In this document: positions 7,953 to 17,358 of the stretch, in pieces
Position numbering within the stretch: the first letter of the stretch is position 1
Layout of the letters: each line of letters starts with the position of its first letter
Source: Microvirga ossetica
GTDB taxonomy: Bacteria > Pseudomonadota > Alphaproteobacteria > Rhizobiales > Beijerinckiaceae
Direction of reading: 5' to 3'
Assembly (NCBI RefSeq): GCF_002741015.1
Contig: NZ_CP016617.1
Location: 806,001 to 870,000 of the forward strand
DNA: 64,000 nt
Notes under the pieces: generated by a model
The model's input: only the letters and a program-made list of their open reading frames with translations
What the model was told of the DNA's origin: nothing
Database searches by the model: none
Position numbers and translations under genes: made by a program

Positions 7953-10281
7953 CGGCCCCTCCCCGCATGCTGACAAGCCAGGATGTCAGGATGGCCAGGA
8001 CGGCATAGACCGTGGCCAGGATCCACAGCCGGATCCAGTCGGTCGACACATCGGCCAGGGTCGCTCCCATCTGGTTCAGGCGCACGAGCCCATCGATTCC
8101 CGATGTGCTCGGAAAGGCCCTGCTCGCGATCCTGAGCCCATCAGGAATGGCTTCCAACGGCCAGGAGACCCCCACCAGGAAAAACAGCGGCAGGCTGATG
8201 GCAATGAGAAGCAGGACCGCCGTCTCGCGGCGCTTGAACCAGGCGCCGACGAACTGTCCCATGAAGCTCACCGCAAGAATGAACGGGATCCCGAGGGCCA
8301 GCATCTCCGGCACACGGCCGACGGCCGTGAAGCCATAGACGCGCGGCAGGACGATGAGGTAGAGGGCGAACCCCGGCAGGGCGAGGACGAGATGCGCCAG
8401 GCCCTGGCCCAGCACCGCTGCGGCAGTCCCGCGGCGGCGGCGGGCTCCAGGCCCGCCTTGCTCGAAGGCGACGCCGCCGAGCGTCGCGGCGCCCATCAGC
8501 AAGGTCTGCTGCAGGATCAGGATGAACGCGGCGGGGACGATATAGCTGCCATAGCCGCTTGTCGGATTGAACAGCGGCTGGTTGAGGATCTCCACGGGCG
8601 CGCTCTTGACCAACGCCGCTCGATACAGGCTGCCATTGGAGCGTGCGCCACGGGCGATCAGGTCGGCCGAGACCGCGCCCGTTGCCTCCGAGATGCCCTG
8701 CACGGCGCGATTGTAGAGGAGGAAATACGCGGAATCGACATAGGCCGGCAGCCGGGCGCTGTTTCCCTTGAGAACCTCCCGTTCGGTCCCGGCCGGGATG
8801 CCCACGATCCCAAATACCTCACGTCTCGCGAGCGCCGCCTGCGCCTGCGCCAACGTGTCGGCGCGGGCGGCGATCCGGATCGCTTCGTCGGCATCGAGCA
8901 TCTGAATGAGCGATCGGCTGAGGTCGGATGTATCATTGTCCACGACAGCGATCGGCACCTTGCGCAGCAGCTGACCGAGGTAGGGCTGGGGATAAAGCAG
9001 GCCATAGATGATCGGGGCGAGAACGACCAGACCGAACACCCCGCGATCGCGAAGGACACGCCCGTACTCGGCCGAGAAGGCGCCGACGATGCCTGCTTGA
9101 TCCGGGCCCTCGCGAACAATCTCCTCGGGAGCCTTCGCGATCGGGGCTCGAGCGACAGTGCGCAGCCTGAGCCAGGCCGAGCCGAAGAAAATGACGGCCA
9201 GAATGCTCAACATCATGAACGGTTGCGCCGTGTCCCGCGCTGGCACGCCGCGCGCGGCCTGATCGAACAGGATTTGGATGTACCAGCGCAGGGGCAGCAG
9301 CGCTCCCCAGGCGCGGCCGAACGTACCCATACCCAGAATTGGAAATCCCACGCCAGCGAACCCGAAGGCGGGCGAGCAGACGATGCCTGTCAGCGAGAGA
9401 CCTAGGGCGAGGTTTCTGACGAGAAGCTGGAGCAGCGCTCCCAAAGCGAGATAGGCCACGATGAGGAGACACGCGGCCGTCCCCACCAGGACCGGATCAC
9501 CCCGGAAGGGAATCTGGAACAGGCTATGAATGATGCCGAGTTCCACAGCCATCATGACGATGAAGATGCCGAAATAGGGAGCCAGCTTGCCAACGAGTGC
9601 GGCCAGAGGACTGCCTCCTGCGGCATCGATCCACTCCCGCAGGCTTCGCGAACCGAACTCGGAGCCGACGGCATAGCCTCCGGCGATGGCCGTGATCACA
9701 TGGAGGACCATGGGGAGAACCGCCCGCAACAGGAACTGGACATAGTTGAGCGCGGGATTGGTCAGGACATACTGCTCCACGACGAGCCGACCGGGCGTGA
9801 AGGTCCCGGAGCCTCCGGTGTCCTTCGGCAGCGTCGCGACCGCCGCGGCGATCGCCGCCTGCAGCCCACCCGACGCGATATTGCCTGGCGTGTAGTACTG
9901 CTTGTTGTGGAAGATCACGATCTGCGGACGTCGTCCGGCGAGAATGTCGCGTTCGAAGTCCTGCGGAATGTAGACCGTGGCGATCGCCTCGCCCGACCGG
10001 ATCGCACGCATCGCGCCCGTGAGATCGGACGATCGGGAGGCCACCTCGACGGCTGGCGCCGCATTGATCGCCTGAACAAAGATCATCGATGTCTGGGACC
10101 GGTCCTGATCGACGACATCGACCCTTAGGTCCCGAATGACCGCGTTGCTGAAGGTCGCCGCCAGCAGAGTGAATGCCAGGAGCGGAATCCCGATGACCAG
10201 CAGCAGCGCGACCCGGTCATGCGCAATCCAGACGACCTCGCGGATCGCCACCCGCAGAAGCCCGGGCCTGGCGGTGATCAT
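7936..10281 (-). CDS. ABC-2 type permease, two modules fused
   Basis: A 781-residue inner-membrane protein made of two tandem YhhJ/YbhR-like ABC-2 units. Each starts with a transmembrane helix (IGIPLLAFTLLAATF near residue 35; VLAPIIYGLLY near 415), then a ~150-residue extracytoplasmic domain with VDVVDQDRS or AVVDNDTSDLSRSL, then a block of five or more helices. Such permeases normally occur as separate proteins that pair with an ATPase. No ATP-binding subunit is encoded anywhere in the window. The start codon shares one base with the stop of the upstream HlyD gene (TGATG), so translation is coupled. The cargo is unknown; a link to lipids is suggested by the upstream patatin and ketone-body genes. 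Confidence 0.88.
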   Translation of the reverse strand: MITARPGLLRVAIREVVWIAHDRVALLLVIGIPLLAFTLLAATFSNAVIRDLRVDVVDQDRSQTSMIFVQAINAAPAVEVASRSSDLTGAMRAIRSGEAIATVYIPQDFERDILAGRRPQIVIFHNKQYYTPGNIASGGLQAAIAAAVATLPKDTGGSGTFTPGRLVVEQYVLTNPALNYVQFLLRAVLPMVLHVITAIAGGYAVGSEFGSRSLREWIDAAGGSPLAALVGKLAPYFGIFIVMMAVELGIIHSLFQIPFRGDPVLVGTAACLLIVAYLALGALLQLLVRNLALGLSLTGIVCSPAFGFAGVGFPILGMGTFGRAWGALLPLRWYIQILFDQAARGVPARDTAQPFMMLSILAVIFFGSAWLRLRTVARAPIAKAPEEIVREGPDQAGIVGAFSAEYGRVLRDRGVFGLVVLAPIIYGLLYPQPYLGQLLRKVPIAVVDNDTSDLSRSLIQMLDADEAIRIAARADTLAQAQAALARREVFGIVGIPAGTEREVLKGNSARLPAYVDSAYFLLYNRAVQGISEATGAVSADLIARGARSNGSLYRAALVKSAPVEILNQPLFNPTSGYGSYIVPAAFILILQQTLLMGAATLGGVAFEQGGPGARRRRGTAAAVLGQGLAHLVLALPGFALYLIVLPRVYGFTAVGRVPEMLALGIPFILAVSFMGQFVGAWFKRRETAVLLLIAISLPLFFLVGVSWPLEAIPDGLRIASRAFPSTSGIDGLVRLNQMGATLADVSTDWIRLWILATVYAVLAILTSWLVSMRGGADVTQS

Positions 10282-11366
10282 CAGCGCACCCTGGGCCAGT
10301 CGACATACACGCTCATGCCGGGGCGCAGAGCGGCAATCCTGTCGACCGGGTAGGCCCGTACCTCGAAGGTCCGGAGATCGAAGTCACCGGTCGCGCGGGT
10401 GGCGCGCCAGCCGGCATATTCCCCGCGCGTGGCGATCGTCCGCACCTCGACCGGCACCAAGCTGTCGCCGAGGGCCGGGATCCGCACCTGAAGCCGATCG
10501 CCGACCTTGAGGCCTTTGACGAGATCCTCCCGCAGATCGAACCGCAGCCACGTGTCGCTCAGATCGATCACGGACAGGAGGGGAACTCCCGGAGAGACGA
10601 ACTCGCCCAGCTCTGCGCCGATTTGATAGACCTGCCCGGCGATCGGGGCCTTGACGGTCAGCTCGGCGACCTGGGCCTGCAGCGTCGCGATGGCGGCCTC
10701 GGCCTTGACGACATTGGCCTGGGCGATTCCACGCTCCTCAGCGGTATAGCCTGCCACGGCCTCCTCATAGGCGAGCTTCGACCGCTCGAGATTTCGCTTC
10801 GCCACATCGAGGGCTGCGGTCGCCTCGTCGAGCCTCTGGACCGAGGCAAACTCGCGAGAGGTGAGCTGACGGGTCCGATCGTAGGTCTGCTGCGCGAGGG
10901 TCACGCTGGCTTGGTCTGCGGCGATTGCAGCCTTGCGCTGCGCGATGACTTCGGCCCGCGTGCCGACCTGAATTCGGGCGAGGTCCGCCAGGGCGACCGT
11001 CTTCGCGGCCTCGGCCTCCCGCAGCTTGGTGAGAAGCTGCGGGTTGTCGATGGTGACGAGGACCTGTCCCGCCGCGACGCTCTCGCCCCGTGCAACGGGA
11101 CGCGTCTCGACCCGCCCGTCGACGCGGGCCGCAATGTCGATGCGTGTCGCGTCCGCCTCTCCCTGCACCAACAGGGGTTGCGGCTGAACGAGATACCAGA
11201 GCGACAGACCGACAATCGTCGCGACGGTCACCGACACAATGAGGGCGGCTGCCTTTGGCGTCTTGGTCGACGTCTTGGGTGGCGAAGCGGATGGTGACGG
11301 ACCGGCGGCCAAAGAGGGCGCAGCTTCGTCGCGCTTGGTTTGGGGCAATGGTGCCTGCTCGTTCAT
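10281..11366 (-). CDS. HlyD-family membrane-fusion protein
   Basis: A 361-residue adaptor with a Pro/Ser-rich cytoplasmic lead (1-40), one transmembrane anchor (AAALIVSVTVATIVGLSLWYLV), a lipoyl half-domain (ARVDGRVETRPVARGESVAAGQVL), a coiled-coil hairpin (~110-215), the matching half (VKAPIAGQVYQIGAELGEFV) and a barrel domain. The start at 11366 lies 14 bases after the stop of the dehydrogenase gene; a longer upstream frame would overlap that gene. It is distinct from, but related to, the other adaptor at the end of the operon, so the permease has one adaptor gene on each side. Confidence 0.88.
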   Translation of the reverse strand: MNEQAPLPQTKRDEAAPSLAAGPSPSASPPKTSTKTPKAAALIVSVTVATIVGLSLWYLVQPQPLLVQGEADATRIDIAARVDGRVETRPVARGESVAAGQVLVTIDNPQLLTKLREAEAAKTVALADLARIQVGTRAEVIAQRKAAIAADQASVTLAQQTYDRTRQLTSREFASVQRLDEATAALDVAKRNLERSKLAYEEAVAGYTAEERGIAQANVVKAEAAIATLQAQVAELTVKAPIAGQVYQIGAELGEFVSPGVPLLSVIDLSDTWLRFDLREDLVKGLKVGDRLQVRIPALGDSLVPVEVRTIATRGEYAGWRATRATGDFDLRTFEVRAYPVDRIAALRPGMSVYVDWPRVR

Positions 11367-11379
11367 GCGAGCATCCTCG

Positions 11380-12216
11380 CTACTGCATGAACCATCCATG
11401 GCTGACGACGAGCGACTGGCCGGTGAGCGCATTCGATGGGAAAGCCGCCAGAAATACCGCTGTTTCCGCCACGTCCTGCACGGTTGTGAACTCGCCGTCG
11501 ACGGTCTCCTTCAGCATCACGTTTCTGACGACCTCGGCTTCGGAAATGCCGAGCTCGCGCGCCTGCTCCGGAATCTGCTTCTCGACCAGCGGCGTGCGCA
11601 CAAAGCCCGGACAGATCACGTTGGCACGGATCCCGTAAGCGGCCCCCTCCTTCGCCACGACCTTGGCCAAGCCGACCAGACCATGCTTCGCCGTGACGTA
11701 GGGCGCCTTCAGGGGCGAGGCCTCTTTGGAGTGCACGGATCCCATGTAGATGATGCTGCCACTCTTCTGCTGGTACATCTGCCGCAGGGCGGCGCGGGTG
11801 GTCAGAAATGCCCCATCCAGATGAATAGCAAGCAGCTTCTTCCACTTGGCGAACTCGAACTCCACGACGGGAGCGACGATCTGGACACCTGCGTTGCTGA
11901 TCAGGATATCGAGGCGGCCAAAGGCTTCGATCACCCGCGTCATGCCGGCTTCGACCTGCTCCTCATGGCTGACATCCATGGCAACCCCGAGCGAGCGCTG
12001 GCCAGTCGGGTCGATGGCAGCCGCGGTCTCCTGCGCCGCCCTCGGGTCGAGGTCGGCGATGACCACTTTTGCCCCCTCCCGTGCGAACATCAGCGCAATT
12101 TCCTTGCCAATGCCGCTCGCGGCTCCCGTGATGACAGCCACCTTGTCCTGCAGTCGGCTCTCGCGGGGACCGCTCGCGGCGGGCAAATCGGATAAAACTT
12201 CATTTCGTAAGTTCAT
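11380..12216 (-). CDS. bdhA: D-3-hydroxybutyrate dehydrogenase-like SDR
   Basis: A 278-residue short-chain dehydrogenase. NAD-binding GAASGIG is at 31-37, NAG at 108-110, and the catalytic triad is Ser160, Tyr173 and Lys177. The segment [30 protein letters not shown] matches the 3-hydroxybutyrate dehydrogenase subfamily, which interconverts D-3-hydroxybutyrate and acetoacetate. The N-terminus has about 20 extra residues relative to the usual 255-260. It overlaps the acetoacetate decarboxylase gene by 17 bases, and acetoacetate is the shared metabolite, which strengthens both calls. Confidence 0.85.
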   Translation of the reverse strand: MNLRNEVLSDLPAASGPRESRLQDKVAVITGAASGIGKEIALMFAREGAKVVIADLDPRAAQETAAAIDPTGQRSLGVAMDVSHEEQVEAGMTRVIEAFGRLDILISNAGVQIVAPVVEFEFAKWKKLLAIHLDGAFLTTRAALRQMYQQKSGSIIYMGSVHSKEASPLKAPYVTAKHGLVGLAKVVAKEGAAYGIRANVICPGFVRTPLVEKQIPEQARELGISEAEVVRNVMLKETVDGEFTTVQDVAETAVFLAAFPSNALTGQSLVVSHGWFMQ

Positions 12217-12985
12217 GGGCTCTTCCTTTCTGCCGAGACGGCTCGGATCCAGCCAAGTAGTCGTGCACCACCTTGCCGAGCCCGAGCGTCAGATCGGCGA
12301 GAATGTGGGTGGCCGAGACCACCTCCAGCACCGGCAACTCCGCCAACGGCGCCAGCGCGTGCGACCACAGCCTCAGGGATGCTGGACCGGTCCACGCGCC
12401 TTTCAGGTCGATATCCTCCAGGTAATATTCGACGAGCTCGCAGATGCGCGGCGTGCCATCGACATGCGGAATGATCTTGAGCAGGTAATTCGGCTCCTGG
12501 AGCGCAGCCTTCACGCTCGCGAGATCGGCCGCCCTGTGCTTGTAGCCCATCGTGGCGGTCGCGATGCGCATCGGGCCGTAGTCGAGCGTGCCGACCAGGG
12601 TATCGATTTCCGCCCGGAGGGTGGGGTTCGCGAGCTTCTTCGGGAATCCCCACAGTTCACGCCCGCCGGCAATGGGCGGGTGGTCGTTGAGGAACATGCA
12701 ATGGCTGTATCCGCCCTTGCGGCCCCGCAACGAGACGGGGATGACCTGTCCGCTCTCGGTGTAGTCCCCGAAGCCGGTCGAGTCCGGCATGCGGATGAAC
12801 TCGAACTTCACCAGCGGCTCGTCGACCTGGAGCGGCTCCGGGACAAGTTCGCGCAGCTTCTGCGGGTCGGTCCGATAGGTGATGATCAGGTATTCCCGGT
12901 TGTGGAAGCGATAGGGCCCGATCGGAAAGGCCGGGCTGGTCAGGGGCATCGCGAAGGCTCTGGTCCGGACAATGTCTTCGTGCAT
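12200..12985 (-). CDS. adc: Acetoacetate decarboxylase
   Basis: A 261-residue acetoacetate decarboxylase, which turns acetoacetate into acetone and carbon dioxide through a Schiff base. The catalytic pair is Lys116-Lys117 in [12 protein letters not shown], and a conserved acidic residue lies in [12 protein letters not shown] (Glu78). The length matches the family (about 245-265). The start at 12985 is where homology begins; the upstream in-frame extension is not protein-like. It sits between a patatin-like lipase gene and 3-hydroxybutyrate dehydrogenase in one leftward operon, suggesting breakdown of polyhydroxybutyrate or lipids through C4 acids. Confidence 0.92.
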   Translation of the reverse strand: MHEDIVRTRAFAMPLTSPAFPIGPYRFHNREYLIITYRTDPQKLRELVPEPLQVDEPLVKFEFIRMPDSTGFGDYTESGQVIPVSLRGRKGGYSHCMFLNDHPPIAGGRELWGFPKKLANPTLRAEIDTLVGTLDYGPMRIATATMGYKHRAADLASVKAALQEPNYLLKIIPHVDGTPRICELVEYYLEDIDLKGAWTGPASLRLWSHALAPLAELPVLEVVSATHILADLTLGLGKVVHDYLAGSEPSRQKGRAHELTK

Positions 12986-13116
12986 AGGTCGGCCCTCCAG
13001 TGTGGATCGAGCGGCTCGCTCGTGGGGCGGCAAGGCAAGCGTCCTTGAACCCCCGGGCGCATTGATTCCAGTACGCAACGCAGAATGGACTGTCCGACTG
13101 TCTCGCGGCCTGGCTG

Positions 13117-14331
13117 CTATTCCCGCCCATCGACGGCAAGGTCGAATGTGCGGATTCCCTCCTGACCATCGGGCCGCTGGAGCACTTCGGGATGACGCAG
13201 CGTGCGCCGGGCGTCCTGGTAGCCAGCCTTCCAATGCTCTTCCATGGTCCGCCGCGAGAACTCGTAATCCTTTGATTCACCCTCGTAGTTTTTCGACCGG
13301 TGGATCAGCTGGATCAGGCTGTAGACCTTCCTGTCGGCGACCGTTTCCAGGAATTTGACCTCGGGATGCCCCCGAAGAGCCGGCGGCAGGTCATCCAAGA
13401 GCCGCGCGATCGAGTTTCGCACCTGCTGTAGACTGCGGAAGTGGTCGGTCGTGGCGCGGGTGCGACTGGAGTACTGGATCTCCTTCTGCCGCGTCGCCAC
13501 GGTGGAGATATCGCGCGGGAACTCGCCTCGTGCGCTCCAGAGGTCGACCTGGAAGGCGAGCGTATCCTGGCGCTGCCGCAGGACCCATTGCAGCGGCGTA
13601 TTCGAAACAAGACCGCCGTCCCAGTAGTACTCCCCCTCGATCTCGACGGCGGGGAATCCGGGCGGAAGCGCACCGCTCGCCATGACGTGCTCCGGACCGA
13701 TGACATGTCTGTCGGTATCGAAGTAGACGAAGTTGCCAGAACGCACATTGACCGCACCGAGGCTGAGATGGATTTCGCCCCCGTTGATGCGGTCGAAATC
13801 GACAAGCCGTTCCAGCGTCGCCCGCAGCACGCTCGTGTCGTAGAAGCTCGTGGCGGCCAGGGAGCCTGGCGGATGCAGGAACGGCCCAGGGACACGCAGG
13901 TTGAAGAACCCCGGCGCACCTTCGAACAGCGAGTAGAGCGCATTAACATTGTTGGCGATCGAGCGTCCCAGGTCGCCGCCGTCGGCGTGAAATTTCTGAA
14001 GCAGAGTGAATATTGGAAACCAGGGTTTGGCGGTGACCCCCTCCCAGAATGTCCGGAGCTTGTCCACCCGCGTCTCGGGCGGATTGCCTGCGATGATGGC
14101 GGAGTTGATCGACCCGATGGAGATCCCGGCGACCCAATCCGGCTCAAGTCCTGCCTCGGCCAGCGCCTCATAGACCCCGGCCTGGTAGGCTCCAAGTGCC
14201 CCTCCACCCTGTAGGACCAGCGCGATGCAGTCAAAGGGCGGTCGATCCATCAAGCGCCTGCCGGCCCTGATCGCTCGCGAAGGACGGACCGCCCCTGCAT
14301 GGGATGCCGTCGCCTGAGCATGCTCGTTCAT
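13117..14331 (-). CDS. Patatin-like phospholipase with DUF3734-type C-terminus
   Basis: A 404-residue patatin-family acyl hydrolase. The oxyanion hole is [12 protein letters not shown] (41-52), the nucleophile Ser71 is in GISIGS, and the catalytic Asp238 is in WDGG. The C-terminal ~120 residues ([19 protein letters not shown]) match the extension common in alphaproteobacterial patatins near polyhydroxybutyrate and ketone-body genes. It would hydrolyse phospholipids or acyl esters. It begins the metabolic part of the leftward operon and its ATG overlaps the stop of a 51-codon upstream frame by four bases (ATGA). Confidence 0.9.
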   Translation of the reverse strand: MNEHAQATASHAGAVRPSRAIRAGRRLMDRPPFDCIALVLQGGGALGAYQAGVYEALAEAGLEPDWVAGISIGSINSAIIAGNPPETRVDKLRTFWEGVTAKPWFPIFTLLQKFHADGGDLGRSIANNVNALYSLFEGAPGFFNLRVPGPFLHPPGSLAATSFYDTSVLRATLERLVDFDRINGGEIHLSLGAVNVRSGNFVYFDTDRHVIGPEHVMASGALPPGFPAVEIEGEYYWDGGLVSNTPLQWVLRQRQDTLAFQVDLWSARGEFPRDISTVATRQKEIQYSSRTRATTDHFRSLQQVRNSIARLLDDLPPALRGHPEVKFLETVADRKVYSLIQLIHRSKNYEGESKDYEFSRRTMEEHWKAGYQDARRTLRHPEVLQRPDGQEGIRTFDLAVDGRE

Positions 14332-14483
14332 AGCGTAGCTCCAGGAGCAAGTCTCGACCGACCAAGCGCACTTGCGGCGGTACGGTTCGGACCTGAGAAA
14401 GCGTGCGATACACCACTCCAGGAGCCGCCTGCCGATACAAGACCTGGGCAGGCTCCAGTCACCACGAAGATGCGCTTAAGCAT
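14328..14483 (-). CDS. Micro-ORF translationally coupled to the patatin gene
   Basis: A 51-codon frame beginning MLKRIFVVTGACPGL. It has a very good ribosome site (AAGGAGG five bases before ATG) and its stop overlaps the patatin ATG as ATGA. The patatin start itself has no comparable ribosome site, so this frame may serve to deliver ribosomes to it. The N-terminus is weakly signal-like (basic then hydrophobic); the rest is Ser/Ala/Gly-rich and does not look like a folded domain. I recognise no family. It could be a leader peptide or the remnant of a secreted protein. Confidence 0.45.
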   Translation of the reverse strand: MLKRIFVVTGACPGLVSAGGSWSGVSHAFSGPNRTAASALGRSRLAPGATL

Positions 14484-15093
14484 GGGCTCCTCCTTGGGCT
14501 TCGCGGGCCAAGGGGTGCAGGAGCGAGGTCGATCGTTTCTGCCGATCAAAAAGGGAGGCTCATCGTGAGCCTAAGTCCTACGCCATACTGGCCCAATAAT
14601 AACGCCGATGCCCATCGCTCCGCAAGTTTTCCGGCTGGAAGGTAATTTGGCATCTCATTTTCACCTGAACCTTTGCCGTGTGGGTTCAGCGCTGCGTTTG
14701 CAACCGGGCCGCCGGTTATCCAAGACAAGGCTGCTCAGGTTCATTGCGGAGGCAACCGCCTCGTCGGTGGGCTCCATTATGGGGACGGTGGGGCAGATAG
14801 TGAGAAGATCCCCTCCGGAAGCAGCAGCCAAGCCTGATCAACGATAGTGCAACGGGGGCCAAGGTCACAAGCGACGTGGCTGCCCCACATCTCATGCTCC
14901 CTTATGCGCCACAACAAAACCCCGATGTCGGCTCAATCTCAAGCTGTCGATCTCGCCCCTATCGCCACGGTCGAGAGCGCCGCAAATGCCGGATGGCTCC
15001 TCTGAGGTGAGCTGCGGCCAGTCCTTGTTGCGTACGCCTCACGTTCTGCCTTGAAGCCGGGAGTCCTCGCTCCCGTTGCAGCAGGAGGCACCT
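14484..15093. other. Intergenic region between divergent operons
   Basis: About 610 bases between the leftward lipid/export operon and the rightward catalase-like gene. Short frames here lack ribosome sites and domain-like sequence. Both promoters must lie here, but I could not pick one with confidence, and no operator or RNA structure stands out. Confidence 0.4.
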
Positions 15094-16074
15094 ATGAGGA
15101 TCAGTAGCTTTCTGACCCGACTGATTGTCCTGACCGTCGCCGTGCCCAGCCTCGGTTGGGCGCAGGAGCAGCCCGTCGAAATCCAGGTCGTGGACGCGAT
15201 GAACAAGGTGTTCGGCAGCCATCCTGGATTCCGTGCCTTTCACGCCAAGGGAATTGTGTTTGAGGGCAGCTTCAAGGGCACACCCGACGCTGCGGCGCTG
15301 AGCCGAGCGGTCCTGTTTGACGGCCGCACGATTCCGGTGACGGTGCGGTTCTCGGACTCAGGCGGCCTCCCGACCATTCCAGATGGCTCGGATGGAGCCA
15401 ATCCTCATGGCATGGCGCTCAAATTCCACCTGCCTGACGGCAGCGAGACCGACATGGTGACAAACTCGTTCAAGGTCTTCCTGGTGCCCACCGCGGCCGA
15501 CCTGCGCGACTTCTTTCTTGCCATTGCCGCCAGTCCGCCTGAGGCTGCCAAGCCGACAAAGCTCGACCAGTTCGTCGCCAGCCATCCCACGGTACCAGCG
15601 GCCTTGGCCACGATCGCCACGCCGGACAGCTTCGCCCATGAGGAATATCGCGGCCTCAATGCCTTCGTGCTCGTCAACAAGGCCGGCGAGCGCCAGGCTG
15701 TGCGCTATGTGGTGACGCCGGAACAGGTGGTTCATCTGAATGCAGCGGAGGCAGCCAAACGGCCACCGGACTTTCTCATGACGGAGTTGCCGGAGCGCCT
15801 GAACCGTGGGCCGGTCATCTTCCACCTCAAGGCACAGCTCGCTGCGGCCGGCGATCCCACCAACGATCCGTCGCGACCTTGGCCCGACGACCGCAAGGTG
15901 GTGGAGCTCGGCATCCTGACGCTCGATAAGGCTGTTCCGGGCAGCGCTGAGGCAGAGAAGAAGCTGCTGTTTCTGCCGGGCCAGCTCACCGACGGAATTG
16001 AGGCTTCGGACGATCCTATGATCGACGTGCGGGACAGCGCATATGCCGTATCGTTCTCGCGCCGCAACCCCTGA
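15094..16074 (+). CDS. Secreted catalase-like peroxidase (SrpA type)
   Basis: A 326-residue member of the short catalase family, with a signal peptide (SFLTRLIVLTVAVPSLGWAQ) that sends it to the periplasm. The distal histidine is His50 in FRAFHAKG, PHGMALKFHLPDG is typical of the group, and the proximal RxxxY is RDSAY near the C-terminus. These act as peroxidases with weak catalase activity. The start at 15094 has AGGAGG five bases before it. It precedes an RND pump gene pair by 138 bases and may be co-transcribed. It is a second catalase-related protein in the window, clearly different from the cytoplasmic one at 5.6-6.7 kb. Confidence 0.88.
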   Translation: MRISSFLTRLIVLTVAVPSLGWAQEQPVEIQVVDAMNKVFGSHPGFRAFHAKGIVFEGSFKGTPDAAALSRAVLFDGRTIPVTVRFSDSGGLPTIPDGSDGANPHGMALKFHLPDGSETDMVTNSFKVFLVPTAADLRDFFLAIAASPPEAAKPTKLDQFVASHPTVPAALATIATPDSFAHEEYRGLNAFVLVNKAGERQAVRYVVTPEQVVHLNAAEAAKRPPDFLMTELPERLNRGPVIFHLKAQLAAAGDPTNDPSRPWPDDRKVVELGILTLDKAVPGSAEAEKKLLFLPGQLTDGIEASDDPMIDVRDSAYAVSFSRRNP

Positions 16075-16212
16075 CCGAGTGCGTGTTCGATACGGCAAGG
16101 CAGTTGTGACCCTGCAACGAGAATAAGGCCCTGGCGAAATGCCCGTCCGGATTGTTCTGTATTCGGAGCAAGCGGAGCGGCCAGCGGTCATTCCGGCACG
16201 GGAGACGGTACA

Positions 16213-17358
16213 ATGGCTCCGTATCGATGGAAGCCCCCCTGCTGGAGGCAGGCTATTCTTCTCGGTCTTCTGCTGCCGACGGCGTGCAACCCTCCGCAGC
16301 AAGCAGCCGCTCCGGCACCGCAGCCGGCGGTCGGTGTGCGGCCGGCCGAGATGCGCGGGGTCAACCAGTCCTTCCAGTTCGTCGGCCGCATCAAGGCCCA
16401 GAGCACGGTCGATCTGCGTGCTCGCGCCGAAGGTTTCCTCGAGCAGGTTGCGTTCCGGGAGGGCCAAGCCGTCAGGGCCGGCGACCTCCTGTACCAAATC
16501 GAGAAGGTCCAGTTTCAAGCGCAGGTCGACCAAGCAAAGGCGAACCTGGCCTCGGCGCAAGCCGTGGTGACCAACGCCCAGCTTCAGTACGATCGGCAAC
16601 TGTCCCTCTCCGAGCGCCAGTTCACGCCCCAATCCGTCGTCGATCAGAACAAGGCCAATCTCGACAGTGCCAAGGCCAATGTCCTGCAGATGAAGGCCGC
16701 ACTCACACAGGCCGAGGTGAATCTCGGCTACACGGAGATCAAATCGCCGATCGAGGGCCTGATCGGCCGCACCGCTTACACGATCGGGAATCTCGTCAAT
16801 CCGGCGAGCGGCGTACTGGCAACGATCGTGAGCCAGGACCCGATCTATGTGCTCTTTCCGGTGAGCGTGCGTGACCTCGAGCTCATTCGCGAGGCGCGGC
16901 GCGAGGAAGGTGGCAGCCTGGCCAAGATCGAAATCCGCATCCGCCTGTCGAGCGGCGCCGAATACCCGCACCGCGGCGTCTGGAATCTGACCGACCCGCA
17001 AGTCGATCAGCAGACCGACACGCTTATCATGCGCGCCACGATTCCCAATCCCGATGGACAGTTGATCGACGGTCAATTCGTGACGGCGGAGATCCGCCGG
17101 CGTCAGGAGGAGCCGCGCCTCGTCATTCCGCAGGCGGCTCTGCAGTTCGACCAGACCGGCTATTACGCCCTGGTGGTCGATGATCAGCGCAAGGTGCAGC
17201 AGCGGCGGATCAAAACCGGTCCGAACCGCGATACCGATGTGGTCATCACCGCGGGCCTTCAGGAAGGCGACAACGTGATCGTTGATGGCGTCCAGAAGGT
17301 CCAGCCGGGACAGGTCGTGCAGGCGAATGTGCTTGCGCCGGAGGCCTCGAGCCAATGA
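16213..17358 (+). CDS. RND efflux pump periplasmic adaptor (lipoprotein)
   Basis: A 381-residue membrane-fusion protein of the AcrA/MexE type. The signal ends in LLPTAC, a lipobox with the lipidated Cys at about 25. Lipoyl halves ([20 protein letters not shown] and [19 protein letters not shown]) flank a short coiled-coil hairpin, and beta-barrel and membrane-proximal domains follow. It couples the RND permease to an outer-membrane channel. It overlaps the permease gene by four bases (ATGA). No outer-membrane factor gene follows, so a TolC-like protein encoded elsewhere is implied. Confidence 0.92.
   Translation: MAPYRWKPPCWRQAILLGLLLPTACNPPQQAAAPAPQPAVGVRPAEMRGVNQSFQFVGRIKAQSTVDLRARAEGFLEQVAFREGQAVRAGDLLYQIEKVQFQAQVDQAKANLASAQAVVTNAQLQYDRQLSLSERQFTPQSVVDQNKANLDSAKANVLQMKAALTQAEVNLGYTEIKSPIEGLIGRTAYTIGNLVNPASGVLATIVSQDPIYVLFPVSVRDLELIREARREEGGSLAKIEIRIRLSSGAEYPHRGVWNLTDPQVDQQTDTLIMRATIPNPDGQLIDGQFVTAEIRRRQEEPRLVIPQAALQFDQTGYYALVVDDQRKVQQRRIKTGPNRDTDVVITAGLQEGDNVIVDGVQKVQPGQVVQANVLAPEASSQ

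Noticed and set aside
15358..17355. A 665-codon open frame antisense to the catalase-like and RND adaptor genes
   Set aside because: It is a GC-rich shadow of two well-supported genes; its translation has no domain and spans two unrelated genes.
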